DNA of 64,000 nt from a virus, in the IMG/VR virus record IMGVR_UViG_3300048121_001678, positions 233,165-297,164 of that record; one strand, 5' to 3'. The notes below the pieces were generated by a model. The model was not told the origin of the DNA and did not search any database. It saw only the letters and a list, made by a program, of their open reading frames with translations. The position numbers and the translations under genes are program-made. Below are positions 25,115 to 32,749 of this stretch, one piece after another; the first letter of the stretch is position 1; each line of letters begins with the position of its first letter.

Positions 25115-25690
25115 ATGAAATTATTTAGTTACAATAAAAATTCTTTAGAATATAATAAAGTGAGAGTACTACCATATATGTTACTTTTTATTATTTTAAT
25201 ATTACTAAGCTATATGTATGGTTTTTTAGAGGGTAGAGAAGATAAAATTATAAAACTCACACCTCAAGAAAAAGAATTAATCTTAATTAATGTACAAGAC
25301 ACATCATTAACATTTAGTGAGGAAAAACTAATTTCACTAATGAATGAATTAAATATTAAGTTTCCTCATATAGTGTTAGCTCAGGCGAAAGTCGAGAGTG
25401 GTAATTATACTTCTAAAATTTTTAGAGAAAACCATAACCTATTTGGCATGAAGGAGGCTCGTGTAAGAATTCACACAGCACAGGGAACACAATTTAACCA
25501 TGCCTATTATAATACATGGAGGGAATCTGTGTATGATTACGCATTCTATCAATGTAGATACCTGTCTAATATTAACACTGAAGACGAATATCTAAGTTAT
25601 TTAGGTCAATCATACGCAGAGGCAACTAATTATGTGTCTATATTGAAAACAATGATAAAGAGAGAAAAACTAAGAGAAAAGTTTAACTAA
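25115..25690 (+). CDS. Membrane-anchored glucosaminidase (GH73/Bax-like)
   Basis: 191 residues. One N-terminal membrane helix (MLLFIILILLSYMYGFLEG) anchors a lysozyme-like domain with LAQAKVESGNYTSKI (catalytic Glu in V-E-S-G), NHNLFGMKEA and WRESVYDYAFYQ. Predicted to cut peptidoglycan glycan strands from the periplasmic face. It could act as a signal-anchor lysin, or modify the wall during infection. Its stop overlaps the start of the second carbamoyltransferase. Confidence 0.88.
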   Translation: MKLFSYNKNSLEYNKVRVLPYMLLFIILILLSYMYGFLEGREDKIIKLTPQEKELILINVQDTSLTFSEEKLISLMNELNIKFPHIVLAQAKVESGNYTSKIFRENHNLFGMKEARVRIHTAQGTQFNHAYYNTWRESVYDYAFYQCRYLSNINTEDEYLSYLGQSYAEATNYVSILKTMIKREKLREKFN

Positions 25691-27357
25691 TGGTAATAAT
25701 AGGTTTATCGCATGGTCATGATGCAGGTGCAACACTTTTTAAAGATGGTGAAATTATAGTATCAATATCAGATGAGAGGTTGACTAGAACAAAAAAAAAT
25801 TACGGATTTTTTAGTAATGTGATTGCAACTAAATCAATTGATTATTGTTTGGAGTACTCTAATTTGTCCATTGATGATGTGGATTATATTTTTTTTAACA
25901 CCACAAACCCAAAACCCGATGTGTTATATTGTTTAAAATATTATTATAATATTGATAGTAATAAAATAATATATGTGACACATCATTTATCACACGCAGC
26001 ATCATCTGTTTTCACTTCAGAATTTGAAGATGTTGTTATAGTGGTTTCTGATGCATTAGGTGAGGACCCCATTTATGGGGACTATGGTTGGAGGTCATTT
26101 GAAGAAAAGGGTTTTAATTTAGTTGAACACGAAGATATAGAAAGTAGTTTCGGTGAGGGGTGGTCTATATACCATTATAAAAATGGTGAGTTTTTTAATT
26201 TAGAAAAAAAATGGGTAGATAGTAATGGTCAGTTTAAACAACTAAAAGATTGTTCGATAGGTTACCTATATGAATGTGGGACAGAACAATTAGTTGGTGG
26301 TATAACTATTGGTAGTGCTGGTAAATTAATGGGATTAGCATCATTCGCGGATAAAGATTGGGTTTCAAAACAAGAAAGAAATCACAAAATTATTTATGAT
26401 AATTTATCTATCAAAGGTGAATTATTTTATCCTGAAATTAATCATAATAGTCCATTTCAAATAAAGTCAAACGTTGCGGGGTTATACCAAAGAGAACAGG
26501 AGGAATGTTCTCATTTTTTAGTTGAGAAATCTAAAAAATTAAGTAATAGTAATAATATTACAGTTGCAGGTGGTTCATTTTTAAATTGTACAACAAACAG
26601 TAATATTGTGAAATCCAACTTATTTGAATCTCACCATTTTTTCGCATCGTCTGACGACTCAGGAATATCTTTAGGGTGTGCTTTATACGGGGCATATACT
26701 ATGAGTAGTGTTAATCGTAAAAAATTCTTTAGTCCTTATTTAGGTAGAGAATATAGTAGAGAAGAAATTTTAAATGAATTAGAAAAACACAATTATTTAA
26801 ATTACAATGAAATAACCGATTTTACACAATTAACAGATATAGTCACTAACCAAATAATAGATAATAAAATTATTGGTTGGTTCCAAGGTAGAAGTGAAAT
26901 AGGTCCAAGAGCGTTAGGTAATAGAAGTATATTGGCAAACGCATCGACTCCATGGATTTCTGACTATATTAATGGCGAGATTAAAAAAAGAGAATGGTAC
27001 AGACCATTTGCACCTTCAGTATTATATGAGTATCAGTCTGAAATATTTGATTTGGATTATTTTTCACCTTATATGTTACTAACCGCTGAAGTAAATACCG
27101 AATGGAGAAACAAAATACCATCAGTAACACATATAGATAATACCTCAAGATACCAATCAGTAACTAAAGATACTAACGAAAGGTTTTATGATTTGATAAG
27201 TGAGTTTAATAATAAGACAGGTATACCTCTACTCTTAAATACTAGTTTTAACGGACCAACAGAACCAATAGTTGAGTCACCAAAAGACGCTATAAATACA
27301 TTCTTAGAGGTGGGTTTAGATATTTTAGTAATTAATGATTTTGTAATTACAAGATAA
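25690..27357 (+). CDS. Carbamoyltransferase, NodU/TobZ family (copy 2)
   Basis: 555 residues. Same architecture as the copy at 23067, with GLSHGHDAGATLF, THHLSHAASSVF, GKLMGLASF, WFQGRSEIGPRALGNRS, REWYRPFAPSV and LNTSFNGPTEPIVESPKDA. It is 63 residues shorter and clearly diverged, so the two probably act on different substrates or positions rather than being a recent duplication. Confidence 0.93.
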   Translation: MVIIGLSHGHDAGATLFKDGEIIVSISDERLTRTKKNYGFFSNVIATKSIDYCLEYSNLSIDDVDYIFFNTTNPKPDVLYCLKYYYNIDSNKIIYVTHHLSHAASSVFTSEFEDVVIVVSDALGEDPIYGDYGWRSFEEKGFNLVEHEDIESSFGEGWSIYHYKNGEFFNLEKKWVDSNGQFKQLKDCSIGYLYECGTEQLVGGITIGSAGKLMGLASFADKDWVSKQERNHKIIYDNLSIKGELFYPEINHNSPFQIKSNVAGLYQREQEECSHFLVEKSKKLSNSNNITVAGGSFLNCTTNSNIVKSNLFESHHFFASSDDSGISLGCALYGAYTMSSVNRKKFFSPYLGREYSREEILNELEKHNYLNYNEITDFTQLTDIVTNQIIDNKIIGWFQGRSEIGPRALGNRSILANASTPWISDYINGEIKKREWYRPFAPSVLYEYQSEIFDLDYFSPYMLLTAEVNTEWRNKIPSVTHIDNTSRYQSVTKDTNERFYDLISEFNNKTGIPLLLNTSFNGPTEPIVESPKDAINTFLEVGLDILVINDFVITR

Positions 27358-27370
27358 ATTATTATATTTG
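27340..27370 (+). promoter_or_regulatory. Promoter placing transcript start at the ATG
   Basis: TTTG at 27340-27343 (inside the carbamoyltransferase end), 19-nt spacer, TATATTTG at 27363-27370. The next ATG (27375) is only 5 nt away, so the mRNA would be essentially leaderless. Confidence 0.72.
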
Positions 27371-27374
27371 TCCT

Positions 27375-27749
27375 ATGACAACGAGAGAATGGACTAAAAT
27401 ATTAAAAACAAATCCTGCGATTTCACAAATTAAACTTAAGGGTGAATTTGTTAAGGGTACTATTACCATTACTCGTCATAGAATTATTGAAACAGAACAG
27501 AGAAACTATTCCTTTAACGAAGAATTCAAATCTAAGTCCTATATTATTAGAAATAGCGAAATTGATATAACCTTCGAGGGTTCAGTAAAATCTTCTATGA
27601 ATAATTGGCACCTTCCTAAAACATATAATAAACGACAGTTAAACAACTGGTTCAGGGCAAGTAAGGAAATTAACGGAGAACTTAAAATGAGATTGAAACT
27701 CATAGGAGGTTCATCAGAATATAAAATAAAGAAAATCACATGTCTGTAG
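27375..27749 (+). CDS. Unknown protein
   Basis: 124 residues, mixed alpha/beta and basic (GTITITRHRIIETEQRN, RQLNNWFRAS). Predicted leaderless translation. Overlaps the next gene by 10 nt. Confidence 0.68.
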   Translation: MTTREWTKILKTNPAISQIKLKGEFVKGTITITRHRIIETEQRNYSFNEEFKSKSYIIRNSEIDITFEGSVKSSMNNWHLPKTYNKRQLNNWFRASKEINGELKMRLKLIGGSSEYKIKKITCL

Positions 27750-28237
27750 TAAAAAGATTTTTCAGAAGAGTAAAAAGAGTTATTGATTTCCTTCCGATGA
27801 TTTGGAAAGGTTTTGATTTTGACTACCGTTATGGTATTGAGTTGTTTCAATACCAACTCAAACGAACTGCAGATTTCATGGAGTCTGACGGAGCAGTGAC
27901 AATGAATGCAAACATTAGAGCAAAACGAATTCGCACCGCAGTTGAACTTCTTCAAAAGGTTTATGATGAGGAATACGGTTGTGAATACCAAGACAAACTC
28001 AAACAGATTTATGGTGAGAAGGTTTTGGATTGGGAGTTTATCGAACTGGATGAAAAAAGTGATTACGATGGTGAACCTCTTTACGAACTCAAATGGGAAT
28101 ATGAAAAATGGGACAACGCTGAAGAGGTGAAAGAAGCCAAACAAAAACTTTATGAAGAGTCTCAAGAAAAACAAAAACGAGCCGAAGAGTTGGTTTGGAA
28201 ATTTATTTCACACAATATTCGTGGTTGGTGGGATTAA
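27740..28237 (+). CDS. Conserved phage hypothetical protein
   Basis: 165 residues, charged helical. The stretch FLPMIWKGFDFDYRYGIEL, then FQYQLKRTADFM, resembles a family I recall from large T4-like phages, function unknown. C-terminal coiled-coil-like region (EEVKEAKQKLYEESQEK). Confidence 0.75.
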   Translation: MSVVKRFFRRVKRVIDFLPMIWKGFDFDYRYGIELFQYQLKRTADFMESDGAVTMNANIRAKRIRTAVELLQKVYDEEYGCEYQDKLKQIYGEKVLDWEFIELDEKSDYDGEPLYELKWEYEKWDNAEEVKEAKQKLYEESQEKQKRAEELVWKFISHNIRGWWD

Positions 28238-28274
28238 TTAAGAAATTATGTTTATCTTTGAAAAAAATAACAAG

Positions 28275-28964
28275 ATGAAAATCACATTCATATCGGATAC
28301 GCACACAAAACATCATCAGGTAACCTCACAGTTGCCAGGTGGTGATTTGTTGGTTCATGCTGGTGACTTTTCTTCACGAGGTTATGAACATGAGGTGGAT
28401 GGATTTTTTGATTGGTTCAATAAGTTGGATAACTACACCAATAAGATTGTCATCGCTGGTAACCACGACCTTATGTTTGAGGACGACCCAATGTTAGCTA
28501 AAGACATCATGAGTTACTATCCTAACGTTACTTACCTTCAGGATGACATCGAAGTCATCGGTGAGGATTACTCATCGTCAGTAAAAGTTTATGGTTCTCC
28601 GTGGCAACCTGAGTTTTATAATTGGGCATTTAACCTACCACGCAACGGTGAGGAGTTAAAGGAGAAGTGGAATGAGATTCCACATAACATGGACATCGTG
28701 GTTACTCATGGACCCGCATATGGTCATTTGGACACCGTTGTGGGACAATCTATGAACCTGGGGTGTGAGTTGTTGGCTGAACGGTTAAAGGTCGTTAAAC
28801 CGAAGATACACGTGTGTGGACACATCCACAGTGGGTATGGTTATAAGTTCCATGAAGGGACACATTACTTCAACGCTGCGGTACTCGGTGAGGATTATGT
28901 ATTCACTCAGAAACCGATGACGGTGGAGTGGGACCCAAAAACTAACGAAATAGAATTTGTTTAA
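28275..28964 (+). CDS. Calcineurin-like metallophosphoesterase
   Basis: 229 residues from ATG 28275; an ATG at 28248 is upstream of a TATCTTTG box (28253-28260) and is unlikely. Motifs FISDTHTKH, VHAGDFS, VIAGNHD, VVTHGPAYG and HVCGHIHSGYG give all metal ligands. Dinuclear-metal phosphoesterase; substrate could be a nucleotide, RNA end or protein phosphate. Confidence 0.9.
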   Translation: MKITFISDTHTKHHQVTSQLPGGDLLVHAGDFSSRGYEHEVDGFFDWFNKLDNYTNKIVIAGNHDLMFEDDPMLAKDIMSYYPNVTYLQDDIEVIGEDYSSSVKVYGSPWQPEFYNWAFNLPRNGEELKEKWNEIPHNMDIVVTHGPAYGHLDTVVGQSMNLGCELLAERLKVVKPKIHVCGHIHSGYGYKFHEGTHYFNAAVLGEDYVFTQKPMTVEWDPKTNEIEFV

Positions 28965-28986
28965 TCAAATTTTTTTATTACATTTG
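28956..28986 (+). promoter_or_regulatory. Bacteroidota-type promoter
   Basis: TTTG at 28956-28959, 19-nt spacer, TACATTTG at 28979-28986, ending 16 nt before the start at 29003. Confidence 0.75.
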
Positions 28987-29002
28987 TAAAAAATAAACAA
29001 TA

Positions 29003-29626
29003 ATGAAGTATAAATTGGAAATGTATGGGTGGGAAGTCGAAGCGACAGGTCACTCTTTAACGGACGAACAAGTTAAATTAATTGAAGAGTTAATGGACAC
29101 CAACGGTGCTGATGAACTATGGGAAGTTCGTCACGATATAGAACTTGAAGGTATTGTTGACGACCTTTATAACCCTGACCTTTATCATATGTCACGTGGT
29201 TTAGATAACAGTGGTCTGTGGTTCTCACTTAAAGATGAAGATGATAACGAAGTTTTAAGTTTTGAACTGTCTGACATGGAAGATATCTACGAAGTGTTAG
29301 GTGATTCCGCAGATGACATCCCTTATGAAGGTTATTTATCAATACCTGGTGAAGGTAAGAATGAAAACGTTGATAATATACTTGCAATATTTGACGAAAA
29401 CAAAGGTGGTATTTGTGATTTTGAAATGTTCGAATCAGATGAAGTACCAACGGCAAAAGATTTCTGTGTCCAACACGGAGATATAGGTACACCTGATGGT
29501 GATTGGGATTTTATCTCCAAAGTATTTTATAAAGGAAAAGAGTTAGATGTGTACGACCATTTAGATAATCGTGGTAAGGCGGCAACTGTTGAAATATACC
29601 GTAAAGATGGTACAACAATTAGTTGA
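29003..29626 (+). CDS. Unknown acidic protein
   Basis: 207 residues, strongly acidic, with WEVRHDIELEGIVDDLYN and GDIGTPDGDWDF. No recognised domain. Overlaps the next gene by 20 nt. Confidence 0.72.
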   Translation: MKYKLEMYGWEVEATGHSLTDEQVKLIEELMDTNGADELWEVRHDIELEGIVDDLYNPDLYHMSRGLDNSGLWFSLKDEDDNEVLSFELSDMEDIYEVLGDSADDIPYEGYLSIPGEGKNENVDNILAIFDENKGGICDFEMFESDEVPTAKDFCVQHGDIGTPDGDWDFISKVFYKGKELDVYDHLDNRGKAATVEIYRKDGTTIS

Positions 29627-29885
29627 TGGTGATGTATTAGAGGAAGGTCCGAAGGTTAAAAAGATACACATTAACCAACACCATATTCGGTCCAATAAGA
29701 CGAAGGAAACGGACCTTCCTGTAATCACCATTAAGATTGGTAGTAAAAACTACTACTGTAATGAAATAGAAATAAACGGTCCATCGAAACTATCTTACTG
29801 TGGGAGTGGTGACCAAAAACCCTTAATCAGTTGTGGGGCGAGAGTAATCTTGGAAACGACTGCTGAAGTAAAAATTATAAGATAA
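29607..29885 (+). CDS. Conserved hypothetical protein
   Basis: 92 residues from ATG 29607. VLEEGPKVKKIHINQHHIRS, then ITIKIGSKNYYCNEIEINGPS and ISCGARVILET match a family I recall in diverse phages and bacteria, all-beta, unknown role. Upstream ATGs lie in the overlapping preceding gene. Confidence 0.75.
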   Translation: MVQQLVDGDVLEEGPKVKKIHINQHHIRSNKTKETDLPVITIKIGSKNYYCNEIEINGPSKLSYCGSGDQKPLISCGARVILETTAEVKIIR

Positions 29886-30094
29886 TGAATGAATTCTTTA
29901 ATAGCTATAAAGTATTAAAAGGTACATTACTTAGAACATTAGTTTACACATTGGGGCATTTCCTAATTGCAGCTGCTTGTGTAATGTATTTTACAGGTGC
30001 AGATTTTATTAGTTCAGTTACTGATGCTGTGGTAGAGCCAATTATCAATGGAGTTTGGTTTTTTATTTTAGATAGACTTTGGACAAAAAATTAA
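29885..30094 (+). CDS. DUF2061-like membrane protein
   Basis: 69 residues with two membrane helices. LLRTLVYTLGHFLIAA and the terminal FFILDRLWTKN follow the DUF2061 layout. A clearer DUF2061 relative is at 47128. Confidence 0.7.
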   Translation: MNEFFNSYKVLKGTLLRTLVYTLGHFLIAAACVMYFTGADFISSVTDAVVEPIINGVWFFILDRLWTKN

Positions 30095-30153
30095 TTAGTA
30101 TATATAATATGTTAGATTTTAAAAATGGAATAATTTTAAACAACTTAAAAATA

Positions 30154-30393
30154 ATGAGATTTTTAAGTTCTCTTGGTATTTTGCTTATATTTGTAACTCA
30201 ATGTAGTGTTGATAAGAACGTCACCGTGAATACTAAGACTGTTGACTTATCTGAATTGGATAGTGTTGATTGTGTACTATGGTGGGAAGTTCAGAACGAT
30301 ACCTTAAAGGTTTGGACTAAGGAAGATGAAAGACGAGCCGATATTGAGAGATATAATTACATTCGTTCATTAGACACAACAGGATGGGAATAA
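30154..30393 (+). CDS. Predicted small lipoprotein
   Basis: 79 residues from ATG 30154. MRFLSSLGILLIFVTQC is a type II signal with the lipobox V-T-Q-C; the mature part is short and acidic (KEDERRADIERYN). Starts further upstream (30079, 30109) would bury the signal. Ends two bases before the cassette array. Confidence 0.72.
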   Translation: MRFLSSLGILLIFVTQCSVDKNVTVNTKTVDLSELDSVDCVLWWEVQNDTLKVWTKEDERRADIERYNYIRSLDTTGWE

Positions 30394-30394
30394 G

Positions 30395-30511
30395 ATGAAA
30401 GAGAAAGTATTAAAATATAACAACGACTGGAAAGGTCGTAGAATATACGAAGAGAATAAAAAGAAAGAGTTGGTCAATAAGACTAAAACCTTTAACACCA
30501 AAGAGAGATGA
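30395..30511 (+). CDS. Cassette-array gene 1 (38 aa, ends TFNTKER)
   Basis: Very basic peptide (DWKGRRIYEENKKKEL). Its last seven codons and stop are the first copy of the junction repeat. The stop overlaps the next ATG (ATGA). Confidence 0.62.
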   Translation: MKEKVLKYNNDWKGRRIYEENKKKELVNKTKTFNTKER

Positions 30512-30639
30512 GTGATAAAAATAAAGAAACAGAGATGTTAAGAGCTTCATTAATGAAGAAAGTTAGTGAACTAAATGATAATGAAATTATATCTTTATAT
30601 GATGACTTATCTGAATTCTTTAACACCAAAGAGAGATGA
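30508..30639 (+). CDS. Cassette-array gene 2 (43 aa, ends FFNTKER)
   Basis: Acidic helical peptide: MSDKNKETEMLRASLMKK, then VSELNDNEIISLYDDLSE. Near-identical paralogue of the gene at 31099. Ends with the shared repeat; ATGA overlaps on both sides. Confidence 0.68.
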   Translation: MSDKNKETEMLRASLMKKVSELNDNEIISLYDDLSEFFNTKER

Positions 30640-30767
30640 AAAGATATTGGAATAAATTCCTCAACTTCATATTACCAAATAGAAGAGAGAGGTTACTTAT
30701 TGAAATAATGAAACGAGACCAAGATTTGGGTCTCTATGATGAAACCTTTAACACCAAAGAGAAATGA
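30636..30767 (+). CDS. Cassette-array gene 3 (43 aa, ends TFNTKEK)
   Basis: Basic peptide (KRYWNKFLNFILPNRRERLL) unrelated to its neighbours except in the last seven residues, encoded by the repeat. Confidence 0.62.
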   Translation: MKRYWNKFLNFILPNRRERLLIEIMKRDQDLGLYDETFNTKEK

Positions 30768-31045
30768 GTGAAGTAAATCCAAATTACAATCCACAAGCAG
30801 ATTTTGACAACTTTGGTGAAGAGATGGAACACATCGTTAAGACAACACCTAAAGAGGTGCTAAAAAAGGAGTGGGATAAAGTATTAGCAGAATATGGTAC
30901 TGATACACACGACAAGATTCTATCTATGACTGATGACTTTGTTCAGTCTAATCGTAGTGAAGGACAAACCTATGCTCATTATCACTATGATATGATGGCA
31001 GACTTTGCTCTACATATATTAGAAACCTTTAACACCAAAGAATGA
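30764..31045 (+). CDS. Cassette-array gene 4 (93 aa, ends TFNTKE)
   Basis: Acidic protein with YAHYHYDMMADFALHILE near the C-terminus, no recognised family. The repeat copy here is 3 bases shorter (AAAGAATGA), so it lacks the final Arg/Lys. Confidence 0.72.
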   Translation: MSEVNPNYNPQADFDNFGEEMEHIVKTTPKEVLKKEWDKVLAEYGTDTHDKILSMTDDFVQSNRSEGQTYAHYHYDMMADFALHILETFNTKE

Positions 31046-31102
31046 TAGTCAAAGTGTTTTGATTATCACATATTGAGAAATTTTAACACCAAAGAGAGAT
31101 GA
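31042..31102 (+). pseudogene. Frameshifted cassette-array unit
   Basis: ATG overlaps the preceding stop, as in the rest of the array, but the frame ends after MIVKVF at a TGA within TTTTGA. Removing one T from the four-T run would restore a 19-codon frame ending NFNTKER in the repeat. Either a decayed unit, a sequencing error or a slippery site. Confidence 0.55.
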
Positions 31103-31230
31103 GTGATACAAATAAAGAAACAGAGTTGTTAAGAGCTTCATTAATGAAGAGAGTTAGTGAACTAAGTGATAATGAGATTATATCTTTATATGATGACTTA
31201 TCTGAATTCTTAAACACCGAAGAGAAATGA
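31099..31230 (+). CDS. Cassette-array gene 6 (43 aa, ends FLNTEEK)
   Basis: Paralogue of the gene at 30508, differing at a few positions; DNA is also nearly the same, so the duplication is recent. Its copy of the repeat is the most diverged. Confidence 0.68.
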   Translation: MSDTNKETELLRASLMKRVSELSDNEIISLYDDLSEFLNTEEK

Positions 31231-31484
31231 ACGAAGTAGAAATCTTTATCAACCGTCTCAAGAAAATTGGTATTGAGCTTGAGTTAATGGGTAATCTACC
31301 TTGGATTTACTTACACAAAGTAGATGGTAATAGGGTACAACCTGAAGATTATAATGCTAATCACGGTTACACTATTGCTTGGTACCCTGTTAGAGTGGAC
31401 CAAAAGATACATCTTGATAGTAATTTGAAACGAACCTTTGAAGTAATTAGAAAATACAAATCCTTTAACACCAAAGAGAAATGA
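31227..31484 (+). CDS. Cassette-array gene 7 (85 aa, ends SFNTKEK)
   Basis: Starts MNEVEIFINRLKKIGIELE, followed by LPWIYLHKVDGNRV and WYPVRVD, a small alpha/beta protein without a recognised family. Ends with the repeat. Confidence 0.72.
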   Translation: MNEVEIFINRLKKIGIELELMGNLPWIYLHKVDGNRVQPEDYNANHGYTIAWYPVRVDQKIHLDSNLKRTFEVIRKYKSFNTKEK

Positions 31485-31630
31485 AACTAAAAGTCAGAGG
31501 AGAAAAATATGATGTATACGGTCAGTTCTACATCATTCCAACCATCAAAGTAACCCACGACAAATTACTATATGGATATTATACCATAGATTTAGTTTGG
31601 GGAAAATGGGGTGTTTCAATTTGCTTTTAG
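31481..31630 (+). CDS. Cassette-array gene 8 (49 aa, no repeat tail)
   Basis: MKLKVRGEKYDVYGQFYIIP, ending KWGVSICF. It starts in the last repeat copy but lacks the NTKE tail, so it closes the array. Strands and aromatic content suggest a truncated version of a longer protein. Confidence 0.6.
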   Translation: MKLKVRGEKYDVYGQFYIIPTIKVTHDKLLYGYYTIDLVWGKWGVSICF

Positions 31631-31649
31631 TCTCTTTACGGCTCACAAA

Positions 31650-31679
31650 TGTCAAGTATATTGCACAAAATACTTGACA
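31650..31679. repeat. Perfect 10-bp inverted repeat
   Basis: TGTCAAGTAT (31650-31659) and ATACTTGACA (31670-31679) flank a 10-nt spacer in the 137-nt gap after the cassette array. No T-run follows, so an operator is more likely than a terminator. Confidence 0.6.
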
Positions 31680-31767
31680 AATGAGATACAATGTTCAACA
31701 AAATTATTTGACTTATAATATTATTTAGACTACACTATGTTTAAGTATTAAATTAAAAAGATTAAAC

Positions 31768-31953
31768 ATGGAAAACTTATTAAACAAACTTTCAGAATTC
31801 ACTAACAAATGGTATCCTATCATTCTTGCATTCATCTGTCTATTATACTCAGTTGGATTAGGACTATTAGGTCACACTAACGAGGCAGCATATTCTGCAC
31901 ACTGGCCAGGAACAATTTTATTATTCGCAATCGCAATCAGACAAAGACGTTAA
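31768..31953 (+). CDS. Unknown small membrane protein
   Basis: 61 residues with one or two membrane helices (PIILAFICLLYSVGLGLLG, then GTILLFAIAIRQRR). First gene after the AT-rich gap; followed after 2 nt by another membrane gene. Confidence 0.7.
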   Translation: MENLLNKLSEFTNKWYPIILAFICLLYSVGLGLLGHTNEAAYSAHWPGTILLFAIAIRQRR

Positions 31954-31955
31954 TT

Positions 31956-32177
31956 ATGAGCACAGGATTTTTCATAGTAGGAGCAGTTATTTTCTCAATC
32001 TATATGTATTTCACCATATGGAACATTAATAGAGGTGCAAAAGCACAACAGGAAGAAAACGAAAGAAAAGAATTACAAAGAAGATATTCAGAGAATTCAA
32101 TGGTTGATTACGATGGTATGGGTAATTTCAGTAGAATGCCAATTTCAAGACCCAAAAAGAAATCTAAGGTATTATGA
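31956..32177 (+). CDS. Unknown single-span membrane protein
   Basis: 73 residues: one N-terminal helix (FFIVGAVIFSIYMYFTIW) and a charged cytoplasmic tail. ATGA overlap with the flavodoxin-fold gene. Confidence 0.7.
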   Translation: MSTGFFIVGAVIFSIYMYFTIWNINRGAKAQQEENERKELQRRYSENSMVDYDGMGNFSRMPISRPKKKSKVL

Positions 32178-32749
32178 AACATCTGATAGTTGTCGGCCAC
32201 CCAAATAAGGAATCCTTTTGTCATAATGGAATTTATAAAACCATTGTAGATACATTAAAAAGTAATAATCAGGACTATACGACCATCGACTTATATGAGG
32301 ACAAACTCCATAGAAATAAATTGGACCTTATCAAATATTATCAGGATAAAGTAAAAGAGTCCACTCACATTTATTTTATCTCACCAGTATGGTGGTTTAG
32401 AATGGTTCCGAAGATGGAGACATTCTTTGATGAGGTTTTTACACCAGGATTTGCATATAAGTTTGTCCCTATCATTGGAAAGTATGCGTACCCTAAACCA
32501 TTTTTAAAAGATAAGAAGGTAAGAACATACATTACCCACGGAGCACCTATGTTACCGGTAGTTACATTATATCTTAACTCTGTAAAGTTAAGATTGGTGA
32601 TGGGTGTTTATACATTTGTATTTGGATGGAAACCTTCACGATGGTTAAAGACAAAACAATTTTGGTCTGTACCTTTTGTCACCGATGAAAAGAGAAAAAA
32701 ATATCTACGTGTCGTAGAGAAAGACATTAAAAGAGACCTTAAATGTTAA
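32174..32749 (+). CDS. NAD(P)H-dependent FMN oxidoreductase (flavodoxin-2 fold)
   Basis: 191 residues. VVGHPNKESFCHNGIY is the FMN phosphate-binding loop of quinone-reductase-like proteins; IYFISPVWWFRMVPKMETFFDEVFTPGFAY is the matching substrate loop. Predicted two-electron reductase. Metabolic role during infection unknown. Confidence 0.88.
   Translation: MKHLIVVGHPNKESFCHNGIYKTIVDTLKSNNQDYTTIDLYEDKLHRNKLDLIKYYQDKVKESTHIYFISPVWWFRMVPKMETFFDEVFTPGFAYKFVPIIGKYAYPKPFLKDKKVRTYITHGAPMLPVVTLYLNSVKLRLVMGVYTFVFGWKPSRWLKTKQFWSVPFVTDEKRKKYLRVVEKDIKRDLKC

Larger units (their letters stand above)
30491..31484 (+). repeat. Seven copies of a 21-bp gene-junction repeat
   Basis: Core TTTAACACCAAAGAGARATGA at 30491, 30619, 30747, 31028 (shortened), 31082, 31210 (diverged) and 31464. 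Each copy encodes the last F-N-T-K-E-R/K of one gene, its stop and the next ATG. Spacing is 128, 128, 281, 54, 128 and 254 bp. Confidence 0.93.

Noticed and set aside
27539-28174. 211-codon leftward ORF
   Set aside because: Antisense to two well-supported rightward genes; Phe/Leu-rich sequence is the complement of Lys/Glu-rich helices.
30491-31484. Evenly spaced repeats resembling a CRISPR array
   Set aside because: Units are not separated by uniform short spacers, the intervening DNA is coding, and each repeat coincides with a stop/start junction.
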